Positions 33,822 through 42,527 of a stretch of 64,000 nucleotides of DNA are shown here, in pieces. The notes beneath the pieces were generated by a model, which made no database searches, was not told the origin of the DNA, and saw only the letters and a program-made list of their open reading frames with translations. The translations under genes and the position numbers were made by a program. The DNA comes from Opitutaceae bacterium (GTDB lineage Bacteria > Verrucomicrobiota > Verrucomicrobiia > Opitutales > Opitutaceae): positions 24,765 to 88,764 of the forward strand of contig JAIXWF010000021.1 of assembly GCA_027482185.1 (NCBI GenBank). Reading direction: 5' to 3'. Each line of letters opens with the position of its first letter. Position 1 is the stretch's first letter.

Positions 33822-34430
33822 ATGCGCACTTCAGCAATCATCTCCGCCGTGGCGCCCCCCTCCGATTTTCCGGTGTTTTCTATTTTTGAGCGCGAGACCA
33901 AGCCAGACGCACCGCTTGGCGTGCCGGACGATTTGGATCAAGCGCGCCGGATTTTTCATGCGAACTGCGGTCCCGCCTCTTTCGCTGCGCTAGTTGGGGC
34001 GCTCATTACCGACATCATTCGGTTTTTCCCTCACTTCCCCGAGTCTCCGCACACTTCCGTCCCTCACATGCGGCGGGCGCTGGCGGATTGCGGCGTGGAA
34101 TATCAGTCGGCAGAAACCTGGCCCCAATTGGGTCTTGGGCTTATCCAGTTCACGGGGCCATGGACCGAACGCGGCAGTTTTCACGCGGCGGCTCAACATC
34201 GACATTGGGTCGCGGCTCGATCCGGAAAGATTTACGACGTCAACGCCCACGCGTGGTTACCGCTCCGCCAATGGGAGTGCGAAATTATGCCGCTTCTAGT
34301 GGCAGCTCGCCCTGCAACGACCGGTTGGTTGCTCGCAAAATCCTACGAGGTGATGCCGTCTTTGCGGTATCTTCCGGAGTTTCCACTGGCAGCGCAAAAC
34401 GCTTCATCACGTGGGTGCTGTGCTCGGTGA
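33822..34430 (+). CDS. Papain-fold cysteine-peptidase-like protein
   Basis: A 202-aa protein. HANCGPASFAALVGAL (Cys49), HRHWVAARSGKIYDVNAHAW (His128, Asp139/Asn141) and a strand between them match the order Cys-His-Asp/Asn of papain-fold peptidases and transglutaminase-like enzymes, where the Cys starts a helix. There is no signal peptide. The last 48 residues overlap, tail to tail, the end of the gene on the other strand (34285-34430), so one of the two C-termini could be misread. The neighbourhood of a Hachiman system suggests a defence or effector role; this is inference. Confidence 0.55.
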   Translation: MRTSAIISAVAPPSDFPVFSIFERETKPDAPLGVPDDLDQARRIFHANCGPASFAALVGALITDIIRFFPHFPESPHTSVPHMRRALADCGVEYQSAETWPQLGLGLIQFTGPWTERGSFHAAAQHRHWVAARSGKIYDVNAHAWLPLRQWECEIMPLLVAARPATTGWLLAKSYEVMPSLRYLPEFPLAAQNASSRGCCAR

Positions 34431-35442
34431 AATTGCTCTCGAAGAGATCGGCCATGCATGCGCCTGACGCCAGCGGTTCCTTCCGCCATCCGAGGCTGGG
34501 TCCGATTCGTTGAATCGCTTGCTGGCGGCGAATTGTCTTCAGCGCCGGGGTTGAGTCCACCGCCGTGACATTCGGGAAATGGGCGCGGACTTCACGGGCG
34601 GCCTCAATGTTTCCCACGATGATGGGGCGCAGCTCGCGACCGATCAGGTCTCGGAGCTGCACCAACGAGGCAATTTTGCGTTGGCGCACTTCCTTGATGC
34701 GATTCCCCGTGCGGAATTCCATACAAACGGCATCGAGTTCCGGGTGCTCACGGTAAAATGCCGCCATCCAATCCCAGTCTTTCGGATTCGTTGAATTCAG
34801 GTGAGGAATCGCGCTCACACCTTTGTCCGAAAGAGCTTCGGCGATACGAAACATCCGTCGGCGATTGATCAGATTCTCCAGCAAGGGGGCATTTTTCCAG
34901 AAGGTGAAATTCGGTGCGGTCACTGCTGCGACGCGAAGTTCGGCCAGTTGGCTGGCGATATCCCTCAGGCGATAGTTGCTGGAGAGCCGCTCGAGTTCGG
35001 GATCATCCGCGACGCCCGACAGCAGTAACTCGGTCTCCGGTTTCAGGCCCCACTCGGCCCGCAGTGATTCCGCCGTCAGGGTTCGCTGACCGAAGGCCAG
35101 GCCGCGGAATTTGTCGCCGTGAAATATCTCCACGAGATTCAGCCCGGCGTGTGTGAGGTTCAGCGGCCGATTGAAGCAAACCCCACCCTGCACGAGCGTG
35201 AGGTAGTCAGGGAACGACGAAAGTTTGGCTTCGCAGAATTTCTGGGGATGGATCGGGCGGAAATATTTTACCTCGGCCAAGCGCTGCATGAAATCCCGGC
35301 GCCGGGTGGGATCGATGAAGAGCTTCTTCGAACTGCCGAAGGCTTCAAAACAAGTTATGAGCGGCTCGCCATTGTCAGACAGCGTCCAGCCCCCGCATTC
35401 ATCGCGGGCGAAGCAATCACGACAATTGGCGACCAGTGTCAT
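34285..35442 (-). CDS. Cys-rich protein of unknown function, last gene of a four-gene operon
   Basis: A 385-aa protein. The N-terminus carries Cys7, Cys10, Cys16 and Cys31 (CRDCFARDEC...C), a possible zinc or iron-sulfur site. The middle (about 150-300) has strand-helix alternation with APNFTFW, AIPHLNS and PIIVGNIEAARE, as in a TIM barrel, with loose resemblance to DUF4417-like phage proteins and tRNA-guanine-transglycosylase folds. I do not claim membership in either. It lies 12 bases after the 122-aa gene and is the end of the GHKL-STAS operon. Its 3' end overlaps the peptidase-like gene on the other strand by 146 bases. Confidence 0.6.
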   Translation of the reverse strand: MTLVANCRDCFARDECGGWTLSDNGEPLITCFEAFGSSKKLFIDPTRRRDFMQRLAEVKYFRPIHPQKFCEAKLSSFPDYLTLVQGGVCFNRPLNLTHAGLNLVEIFHGDKFRGLAFGQRTLTAESLRAEWGLKPETELLLSGVADDPELERLSSNYRLRDIASQLAELRVAAVTAPNFTFWKNAPLLENLINRRRMFRIAEALSDKGVSAIPHLNSTNPKDWDWMAAFYREHPELDAVCMEFRTGNRIKEVRQRKIASLVQLRDLIGRELRPIIVGNIEAAREVRAHFPNVTAVDSTPALKTIRRQQAIQRIGPSLGWRKEPLASGACMADLFESNFTEHSTHVMKRFALPVETPEDTAKTASPRRILRATNRSLQGELPLEAA

Positions 35443-35454
35443 TGATAGTGCCGG

Positions 35455-35823
35455 TTATAGGCTCACTTTTGCTTTGGCGTAGCCGGAGACGTCTTTTTCC
35501 CCGACCACGACGCCAGGCAAGACTCCGCCACTCGCCGCGTTCTCTGCCATGATCTCCCGCAGCTTGGTTGATCCGGCTCCGTCAACTTCCCCGATCGTCG
35601 TGGTGCCGAGCATCACGCGCACGCCGGTCTTGCCGGGAATATCGGCGAGCCAGATTTCGTCGCCGAGCTGCGGCTCGATGCCGGGTGACTTGAAGCGAAA
35701 GGCATACGTGGTCTCTTCGGGCAGGTCAGTGAACACGCCGGTCTGACTGAACTCCTCGGCGTGGATTTTTTCGGCCTGATGTTTGTAAGACTGCGTTTTC
35801 TTTTTGATGAATTCGTCACCCAT
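35455..35823 (-). CDS. Small protein of unknown function in the GHKL-STAS operon
   Basis: A 122-aa protein. The N-terminus is charged and helical (KKKTQSYKHQAEKIHAEEF); the rest is mainly beta, with GIEPQLGDEIWLADIPGKTGVRVMLGTT and a Gly/Val-rich end. Its ATG overlaps the stop of the STAS gene by 8 bases, so it is translated with it. No family is recognised. The small size, charged start and operon position would fit an adaptor or effector subunit of the same system. Confidence 0.5.
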   Translation of the reverse strand: MGDEFIKKKTQSYKHQAEKIHAEEFSQTGVFTDLPEETTYAFRFKSPGIEPQLGDEIWLADIPGKTGVRVMLGTTTIGEVDGAGSTKLREIMAENAASGGVLPGVVVGEKDVSGYAKAKVSL

Positions 35824-36463
35824 AAATTACTCCTTTGGCGATTGGTTGGTAAATCCACGCTTTGCCCTGTCGGACGCGACGCAGGAGGCGCACACGCCAC
35901 AGGTCGTTGAGGCGGTTGCTCCAAGCTGTCTGCGTGATGCCTTGATCCGGAAATTTTTCTTGGAGACTCGCCGCGGTGTGGCGCTCGTTCTCTTTCCAGT
36001 TGCGGAGGGTTTTGGCTAGGGCTTCATCGAGGAACCCGACTAACCGGCCGCCCGCGAGATTCTGCTCTCCATCGAATTTCAGGGAAAGCAACGGGAAGCT
36101 GCGCCGACCGAAAATTTCATCCGCCAGTTCCTCGACCTCCGGGCGTGCGCCGGCGAGCACGGGAAACACGTTCAAGGCCGGCAGGCCAAACGCGTCGGCC
36201 ATGGTCTGAGCCCCTGGCTCGGTTGAAAGCCGCGCCGATTGGAAGAGCGGAAGGACGCTCGATTTGAAGAAAGAGGTCGACGCAAGGTCGATGCCCGACA
36301 CGTCGAAGACCACGATCATTCCGAGGTCGCTTGGCGACACGTGCCGAATCGATTCGGTGACTTCCGCCAGAATACGTTGCCCCGCCTCGGCGCCGATGGC
36401 GGAGGAAACTTTGATAACGAGAATTTCGGACAGCGCTCGATGCATCTTCGTTACTATCGTCAC
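35816..36463 (-). CDS. STAS-like domain protein with C-terminal winged helix
   Basis: A 215-aa protein starting with GTG at 36463; ATG at 36445 is an alternative. Residues 45-80 (LGMIVVFDVSGIDLASTSFFKSSVLPLF) resemble the core of STAS domains (as in anti-sigma-factor antagonists and DUF4325), with Ser63 or Thr63-like positions where a kinase could act. The C-terminal part (HTAASLQEKFPDQGITQTAWSNRLNDLWRVRLLRRV) reads as a winged helix. STAS-like proteins commonly pair with GHKL ATPases, and here that gene is directly upstream. The DNA-binding addition suggests direct transcriptional output. Confidence 0.6.
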   Translation of the reverse strand: MTIVTKMHRALSEILVIKVSSAIGAEAGQRILAEVTESIRHVSPSDLGMIVVFDVSGIDLASTSFFKSSVLPLFQSARLSTEPGAQTMADAFGLPALNVFPVLAGARPEVEELADEIFGRRSFPLLSLKFDGEQNLAGGRLVGFLDEALAKTLRNWKENERHTAASLQEKFPDQGITQTAWSNRLNDLWRVRLLRRVRQGKAWIYQPIAKGVIYG

Positions 36464-36478
36464 TTGACCAAGTGACAG

Positions 36479-37411
36479 TCAAGAGTGAATTTGTATTTCC
36501 TTGGTTTGCCCGTTTAGGTCGCACCACGCGGAAACTCGTAGGCCCGGGACCGGCGCGGTGTTGCTCATCTCGGCTTCCCGGCCGTTGGCATTGCCTTGGA
36601 TGCGCGCCAGCCCGTCACCGCTGCGCATGGCAATGATCCCTTGGCGGTCGAGGAATGCTTGGAACGCCAAACGGAAGCCGTCCCCTTCGGTGTGCTGCGG
36701 TAGCCGGGTCGCCCCGCGTTTCGCGGCCGCTACCAGCGCATCCGACTCCGTTTTCAGGTGCGCCCACTTGGGGTTTTCACGCAGGCTGCCCAACGCTCCG
36801 CGGCCCAGATCGGCGACGACATAGTTCATCTCTTCGCGGACGACATGAAATCCTACCAGTCCGAGTGCAGGGCTTCCGCCGTTGGCTGCGCTGTGCCGCA
36901 CTACGTTCTCGGTCATCTCGGTGAGCGCCTGACTCAACGCGTAGGGAAATCGCTGGCCGAACCCCGCTTGCTCTAGGCTCCGTCGGAACCGCTGCACAAA
37001 CAAACTGAACTCGTTGGATTCGATGCACGAGCTGCTGCGAACCAACCATATTTCCCGTTCCGGTGCCGAGAATAGGTGGGCATGCGGTCGCATGGATTCG
37101 AAATTCCCGCGCAGCATGGTGAAAACGGAGCGTAGTAGGTGCCCGGCTTCTGGCACCCGCGTGAGGCAACGCTCGGCTGCAGCGCAGGCAGACGCGCCGC
37201 CATGGTATGCCGTCCGTCCCAGTTCCACGATGCCGCTGACGGTCGCGCCGGAGAATTCGAACTCCGCGACACGTGCCCAACCATCGTCGAGTGCAACTTG
37301 CGAAAGTGCTTCCGCGTTTGGGCAATCCAGTATCACGGATTGATCCCTACAATAAGTCGCCGCGCTAAACCAGCATTCCCAGCTTACAAGGGGATCTAGA
37401 TTTTCGATCAA
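36479..37411 (-). CDS. GHKL-type ATP-binding protein
   Basis: A 310-aa protein; the first start is TTG at 37411 without a clear ribosome binding site, so the N-terminus is uncertain. The C-terminal half has the N box ALTEMTENVVRHSA (Glu165, Asn169), the G1 box VADLGRGALG (Asp201) and the G2 region EGDGFRLAF of HATPase domains, but no His-containing dimerisation domain. It is thus an anti-sigma-kinase-like or Hsp90-like ATPase, not a classical sensor kinase. It is the first gene of a four-gene operon with a STAS-wHTH protein 15 bases downstream. Such GHKL-STAS pairs work as partner switches; what is switched here is unknown. Confidence 0.7.
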   Translation of the reverse strand: MIENLDPLVSWECWFSAATYCRDQSVILDCPNAEALSQVALDDGWARVAEFEFSGATVSGIVELGRTAYHGGASACAAAERCLTRVPEAGHLLRSVFTMLRGNFESMRPHAHLFSAPEREIWLVRSSSCIESNEFSLFVQRFRRSLEQAGFGQRFPYALSQALTEMTENVVRHSAANGGSPALGLVGFHVVREEMNYVVADLGRGALGSLRENPKWAHLKTESDALVAAAKRGATRLPQHTEGDGFRLAFQAFLDRQGIIAMRSGDGLARIQGNANGREAEMSNTAPVPGLRVSAWCDLNGQTKEIQIHS

Positions 37412-37685
37412 CGCATCCCGGTTACGTAGCCCGCCGTTTCAGATTAAAACCTGCGCGACATCAAACGCGCCGGCGCTTAGTTGAACTCATCAACTGCTGC
37501 TGTGCTAGCAATTATACCATCTTGGCGTCGCTCCGGCCGGTAGTGGCCTTCGCTTCTCGGTGCTCCTCCTAATCGGCCCCGGCATTTAGGTTCCCCGTTC
37601 TCTCTCCCAGAGTGAGCTCGTTTCCCAGTCGAGTTTAGTTGCGACAGCTTGGGGTTGCGAAGATTCTGGAGATTCCCTGATTGTT

Positions 37686-38438
37686 ATGACGCCGTTTTGG
37701 AATTCCTGCACCACCATCCAGCAGAAATGCGGTCAGGCTGCGCTAACCGTGTTGCTCCTGCCGGCGCCCACGGTCGCGGGAACCAGTGCGCTGGCCAAAC
37801 AATGCCGGCAACACTATGTGGGGCGCCAATGGTTGGAGTTGTTTGGCAGGAAAGCATTGGCGGAAAAGTTGAAGACTGTTTTGCCGATATCCAAAAGCCA
37901 GCGCTCGGGCGATCTTGGGGAAATCCTCGCGACCGAATATGTGAATCGCAAGTTGTGGGACTATGAGGCACCTGTGCTGCGGTTGCGCTGGAAGGATGGC
38001 CGCGATCTCGCGCTCCGAGGTGACGACGTCATCGGCTTCAATTTCAAGCTGAAGCCGGTAGGCCTGCTTAAGGCAGAATCTAAAAGCCGGGCGATGCTCA
38101 ACGCCGTGACGCTCAACAGCGCGCGGACTGCGCTGCGGAAAAATAAAGGTCTACCCGGTGCCTTCTCACTCGCATTTATTGTAGAGCAGCTAGCCAACGC
38201 GGGGCAAAAAAAAATCGCCCGGCGGATTCAAGCTGAAGCGTGCGGCGCACGCCTTCTGGATAAGCGCGAGATTGTTCACCTATTGTTTGTTCTGACAGGC
38301 AACGACCCGGTGAGTTTGCTAGACGCTCATTTGACTTCTTTGCCAACGACGCCCGTCCGCCAGCTTGCCGTGGCCATTCACTGTCCCAAACATCAAACAC
38401 TGATCGCGGCAGTCTTTAAGGAGGCCAGCAATGCCTGA
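37686..38438 (+). CDS. hamA: HamA, nuclease subunit of Hachiman defence (DUF1837)
   Basis: A 250-aa protein. RSGDLGEILATEYV (Glu79), VLRLRWKDGRDLALRGDDVIGFNF (Asp113/Asp114) and LLKAESKSRAML (Glu131, Lys133) are the conserved PD-(D/E)xK nuclease motifs of HamA/DUF1837. HamA cuts DNA non-specifically once HamB senses phage or damaged DNA. The gene overlaps hamB by 8 bases. All catalytic residues seem to be present. The start at 37686 has only a weak ribosome binding site. It lies divergent from the GHKL operon, with a shared promoter region of 274 bases in which I see no clear motif. Confidence 0.88.
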   Translation: MTPFWNSCTTIQQKCGQAALTVLLLPAPTVAGTSALAKQCRQHYVGRQWLELFGRKALAEKLKTVLPISKSQRSGDLGEILATEYVNRKLWDYEAPVLRLRWKDGRDLALRGDDVIGFNFKLKPVGLLKAESKSRAMLNAVTLNSARTALRKNKGLPGAFSLAFIVEQLANAGQKKIARRIQAEACGARLLDKREIVHLLFVLTGNDPVSLLDAHLTSLPTTPVRQLAVAIHCPKHQTLIAAVFKEASNA

Positions 38439-41400
38439 CGCACCCACCGCGGAGGACATTGCGGATATTGCGAGCCGCATTGCATTGAATTTGGCCGCGA
38501 ACCAGCAAATGCGTGCGACGGCTCGTGGATTCGCACGTGCCAACATGCGTCGGGCCGGCGAGCTGCCAGCATATTCTCCACCCGCCCTGTCCCACAACTT
38601 GGACGAGCAGTTGTCCGCCTTGGGATTCGGATTGCTGCAGGCCGGACTCGAGGCGCGTGATGCGCGTAAACAAGTCGAGGGCAGTAAAGTGGTCTTGCCC
38701 GACGTCCAGATCGACCTCGCATTCGAAGTGGCCGGCGAGTGCTTCGAAGCCGCGGTCCGCAACGGTGATCCCGACGTGCGCGGGCGGGGATTTCTTCAGA
38801 TTCTGGCGGGCTGCGCCTATCACTTGGGACGATACTCAGCCCGGGCATTTAGCGTGTTGCAGAGAGCATATGAAGGCGATGGCCGACATCGCACGCGCAT
38901 CGAAGACGTCTTGCAGAACCTGATTCTGCGGCGATTGGACGAGGTCGAGGCAGCGATTTACACCGCGCTAAGCGACGAAAGCCGCAGCGATGAATCACTG
39001 ATCGCACGACTGGAAGATGGCGAAGATGACTTGGACGAGGCCGGGCTCTTGCATCTGGCGATGCAGGAAAACTATTTCCGCAGCGTCGCCACGTTCCTAT
39101 TTGCCGTGCGCATGGGCCGCGCGTCGGATGTGGACGACGCAAAAGCCGGGCTAACTCAAGGCGAGGGATTTTGCCTTCAGAACGGCTTCGTCGCGGATTG
39201 GTGGATCAACCGGGTTACACGACATCTCCTCGATGATCTTTGGTCGCACAGCCTTCGCGTGCTTCTTCCAAAGGAGCCGAAAGACGATAGCTCCTGGAAC
39301 GGACTGCGGAAAATCTTTTTGGCGGTGCTCGCCACCCGGCGGATCGCGGAGATCGAATTGTGGCCCTCACAAGTTGGTTTGATCGAACGTCTGATGAACG
39401 AGCAGGACGACCTCGTCGCGTCGCTGCCAACTAGCGCGGGCAAGACTCGGATCGCCGAGCTCTGCATCCTGCGCTGCCTTGCGAGCGGCAAGCGGGCGGT
39501 CTTCGTGACGCCGCTTCGGTCGTTGTCGGCTCAGACGGAGAAAACTTTGCGCCGAACGTTCCGACCCTTGGGCTACGAAATTTCATCTCTCTATGGCAGT
39601 GCGGGCACGTCAGCCGGTGATGTCGACTCGTTGGGGAACCGGCCGATCGTCGTCTGCACACCGGAAAAATTGGATTTTGCGCTCCGTAACGACGCGGCGC
39701 TCCTGGAGGACGTAGGCCTCGTTATTTTCGATGAAGGGCACATGCTGGGGCCGAACGACCGGGGATTGCGCTACGAGGTGCTCGTGCAACGTTTGCTGCG
39801 CCGGCCAGATCAGGCTGAACGCCGCGTAGTATGCCTTTCGGCGATGCTGCCGAATGGTGAACAGGAAAAAGATTTCGTGGCTTGGCTGCGCTCGGGTGTT
39901 GAAGGCGAACCGATTAAGAATTCCTGGCGACCGACGCGCCTGCGCTACGGTGCCGTGCGTCTAGAAGCACCGCGCGACAGCTACACTTATGGGATCTCCG
40001 TCGATGGCGAAAGCAGTTATATTCTCGACTATGTGAAGCCCCATCGGTGGCAGGGAGCGAAAGGCAAAGATTACGCGTTTCCGAGCACCAGCACCGAGCT
40101 CGCTCTCGCGACGGCCCTCCGGCTGGCTCAGGAAGGTCAAACCGTCCTGATCTACTGCCCTGAAAAGCGCTCCGTGCGAGCGTTGGCCAAGACTTTCCAG
40201 CGTTTGCAAAAAAAGAAAATCGTTGCGGGCGTGCCAATTGATGAAGGTCGGTTGACGAGGGTGTTGAGCATCGGCGAGGAATGGTTGCCGGAAAACGACG
40301 CCGTGCTGACATGCCTTCGCGCTGGCATCGCCGTCCATCACGCCTCCCTGCCACGGCCGTTTTTGAGGGAGATGGACACTCTTCTCGGCGACGGCGTGCT
40401 TAGGATCACTATCGCGTCTCCGACCCTCGCACAGGGACTCAACCTATCGGCCAGTTGCCTCTTGTTCGCCGCTTTCGACCGCTTCGACTTTGCCGCCGGA
40501 AAACGGATGCCACTCCAATCAGAAGAGGTTGCCAATGTGGCCGGGCGGGCTGGGCGGGCATTCGTCGATAGTGATGGCCAAGTCATCGGAATCTGCCCTG
40601 ACCGCAAAGCGGAACGCCAGTGGTCCAGATTGCAGGCGTCCATCAAAGAGCGCGAATTGGAGAGCGGGCTACTCAGCCTCCTCATGGATTTGGTTAAGAA
40701 ACTCACTGCCGACCTCGACGAGAATGTCGACACCACGGAGTATATTCTGAATCAACGGGATTTTTGGGCCGCCCCCCCGGGCGATTTACCCGATGACGCT
40801 TCGTGGAAATCCGGCGCGACGTTGCTAGATTCCAGTCTCTTGTCCCTCATCGGTGAACTGGAATCCGAGGAAGCCGATGTCGCTCATGTCCTAGATGATA
40901 TGCTGAAGGATTCGTTTCTCATGCGACGCCTCGCGCGTTGCAGTGATGACTCTCGGGCGCGGATGATCGCTTTGCTCAACTCTCGTGCCTCGTTCGTGTG
41001 GCGTCATTCGACCGTGGCCCAGCGCAAGGGTTATTTTTTCGCGGGGGTCGGTTTTGACACAGGCCAAGCGCTCGATGCGGCTGCGCCACAACTCAACGCA
41101 CGTATTCTTGAAGCCGAAGAGGCGCTGGCGACGGGGGACCTCAAAGCGGCGACGGCCGCCCTGCGGGATTTCGGAGAAGTGGTTTTCAAAATCGTGCCCT
41201 TTGTGCCGGACGATCTACCCGACAACTGGGGCGAACTGCTGGGAGCTTGGCTCGCCGGTCAGCCAATGGCAGTCATCTGCGCCATCAATGAAGACGCGAC
41301 CGACGTTGTTGAGGGTGCGTTCGTTTACCGTCTAACGTGGGCGCTCGAATCAGTCCGCGTCCGTTCCCGGGCGAATGACGAGGGCATTTTTGGCGAGGAA

Positions 41401-41913
41401 CCCCTGCGGTCTTCGGCGGCCCTCGAAACCGGCAGCATCTCTGCCCCGGTTGCGCTGTTGGTTCAGGCCGGATTGGCGTCGCGCACCGCCGCTCAACTCG
41501 CGCTGAAGGCGTTTCCCGGAGGATTTTCCGACTACGACGGAATGCGGGCGTGGCTGGACAATCCCGAAATGCTCGCGATGCCCGCCGATACTTGGCCGAC
41601 GGAGGCAACCAGCAGCGTTTGGGTGGATTTTCTCTCCCAGCAACGGGGTAGTGCCATTGGCCGCTGGCGCCGGGTTCAATTCAATTGTGCCGCCCATCAG
41701 GAATTGTTGATAGCGGAGCCGGACGAGCGCGGCTGGCTGCGGCCGACGGAAAACCCGGAACTTGCGGAGTTCGTCCGGCCCGACCTCACAAGTTGTGGCT
41801 TCGTTGATTTTGCCTTTCCCGACGGTGGGCCGAGTTGGGCACGCGCGGTCGCGATCAGTAACAAGGAAGTGCGGGTGCACTACGTTGGGCCGTGGAAGAA
41901 GCCGAAAAATTAG
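38431..41913 (+). CDS. hamB: HamB, helicase subunit of Hachiman defence
   Basis: An 1160-aa superfamily 2 helicase: motif I SLPTSAGKTRIAEL near residue 332, motif Ia VFVTPLRSLSAQ, motif II IFDEGHMLG near 433, motif III CLSAMLPN, motif V TLAQGLNLSAS and motif VI NVAGRAGRAF near 702. The first 320 residues are a helical domain of the type found in HamB, and the last 400 are a mixed domain typical of the family. HamB senses DNA ends or replication intermediates and releases HamA. The size fits full-length HamB proteins, and no frameshift is seen. Confidence 0.9.
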   Translation: MPDAPTAEDIADIASRIALNLAANQQMRATARGFARANMRRAGELPAYSPPALSHNLDEQLSALGFGLLQAGLEARDARKQVEGSKVVLPDVQIDLAFEVAGECFEAAVRNGDPDVRGRGFLQILAGCAYHLGRYSARAFSVLQRAYEGDGRHRTRIEDVLQNLILRRLDEVEAAIYTALSDESRSDESLIARLEDGEDDLDEAGLLHLAMQENYFRSVATFLFAVRMGRASDVDDAKAGLTQGEGFCLQNGFVADWWINRVTRHLLDDLWSHSLRVLLPKEPKDDSSWNGLRKIFLAVLATRRIAEIELWPSQVGLIERLMNEQDDLVASLPTSAGKTRIAELCILRCLASGKRAVFVTPLRSLSAQTEKTLRRTFRPLGYEISSLYGSAGTSAGDVDSLGNRPIVVCTPEKLDFALRNDAALLEDVGLVIFDEGHMLGPNDRGLRYEVLVQRLLRRPDQAERRVVCLSAMLPNGEQEKDFVAWLRSGVEGEPIKNSWRPTRLRYGAVRLEAPRDSYTYGISVDGESSYILDYVKPHRWQGAKGKDYAFPSTSTELALATALRLAQEGQTVLIYCPEKRSVRALAKTFQRLQKKKIVAGVPIDEGRLTRVLSIGEEWLPENDAVLTCLRAGIAVHHASLPRPFLREMDTLLGDGVLRITIASPTLAQGLNLSASCLLFAAFDRFDFAAGKRMPLQSEEVANVAGRAGRAFVDSDGQVIGICPDRKAERQWSRLQASIKERELESGLLSLLMDLVKKLTADLDENVDTTEYILNQRDFWAAPPGDLPDDASWKSGATLLDSSLLSLIGELESEEADVAHVLDDMLKDSFLMRRLARCSDDSRARMIALLNSRASFVWRHSTVAQRKGYFFAGVGFDTGQALDAAAPQLNARILEAEEALATGDLKAATAALRDFGEVVFKIVPFVPDDLPDNWGELLGAWLAGQPMAVICAINEDATDVVEGAFVYRLTWALESVRVRSRANDEGIFGEEPLRSSAALETGSISAPVALLVQAGLASRTAAQLALKAFPGGFSDYDGMRAWLDNPEMLAMPADTWPTEATSSVWVDFLSQQRGSAIGRWRRVQFNCAAHQELLIAEPDERGWLRPTENPELAEFVRPDLTSCGFVDFAFPDGGPSWARAVAISNKEVRVHYVGPWKKPKN

Positions 41914-42012
41914 TTGCCGACTACAAGGACTTCTCAGACCGCACGATCAGCTTCTGATCTTCACCGTGTGTGCGCGAATACCCCCCCCACAGGCTGTCGA
42001 ATTGCTCCGCGG

Positions 42013-42261
42013 CTATTCGTCCAAACCAAGCTCACGTGTTCGCGCCTCGATTACTTCCTTTGGGAATGGCTGACGGAGGGTGATTAAGGTCATGGTTCCG
42101 TATTTTCCCAGTGATAGCGATTCCTCGCGAAGCACGATGTTCTGGAAACTGCGTTGATTGATCGATGGAAACACAAAAGCCGCTGTCGTGGTGCGTTCTA
42201 CAATCTGCCCTGCCTCCACACCGCCGCTCCTGCAACGTTCGGTCGCGGTGATCTCCTCCAT
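42013..42261 (-). CDS. Possible small protein downstream of hamB
   Basis: An 82-aa frame starting at the ATG at 42261, convergent with hamB (100 bases between stops). The second half (GKYGTMTLITLRQPFPKEVIEARTRELGLDE) looks like real protein, while the first is Thr/Arg-rich. It may be a remnant of a longer gene. The rest of 41914-42527 holds nothing I can name. Confidence 0.3.
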   Translation of the reverse strand: MEEITATERCRSGGVEAGQIVERTTTAAFVFPSINQRSFQNIVLREESLSLGKYGTMTLITLRQPFPKEVIEARTRELGLDE

Positions 42262-42527
42262 TATTTTCCTTCCCGGCCCCGGACCCAAACGGCCTGCCTA
42301 CCCGCGCGGCGGTATACGTGCACCGTTACCCATCTTTCGGCTCACTCCGTCCGGCCGCACAAGGTTGCGTTGCGGCCGATGGTTCTTGCCCGTTTTCGCG
42401 GAGCTCGTCCTACATGCGTCGATTCGCTCAGCACGACCGCGGGATTGGCGTAGTTGGAACGAAGGCGTCGCTGTTTCTCTCACTGCGCCGAGGCTGGCTC
42501 GAATAGTCTCTGGCGACCTGCACCGGC

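Noticed and set aside
36479..37411. Reading the GHKL protein as a sensor histidine kinase
   Set aside because: No His-containing dimerisation helix and no membrane or input domain precede the ATP-binding domain.
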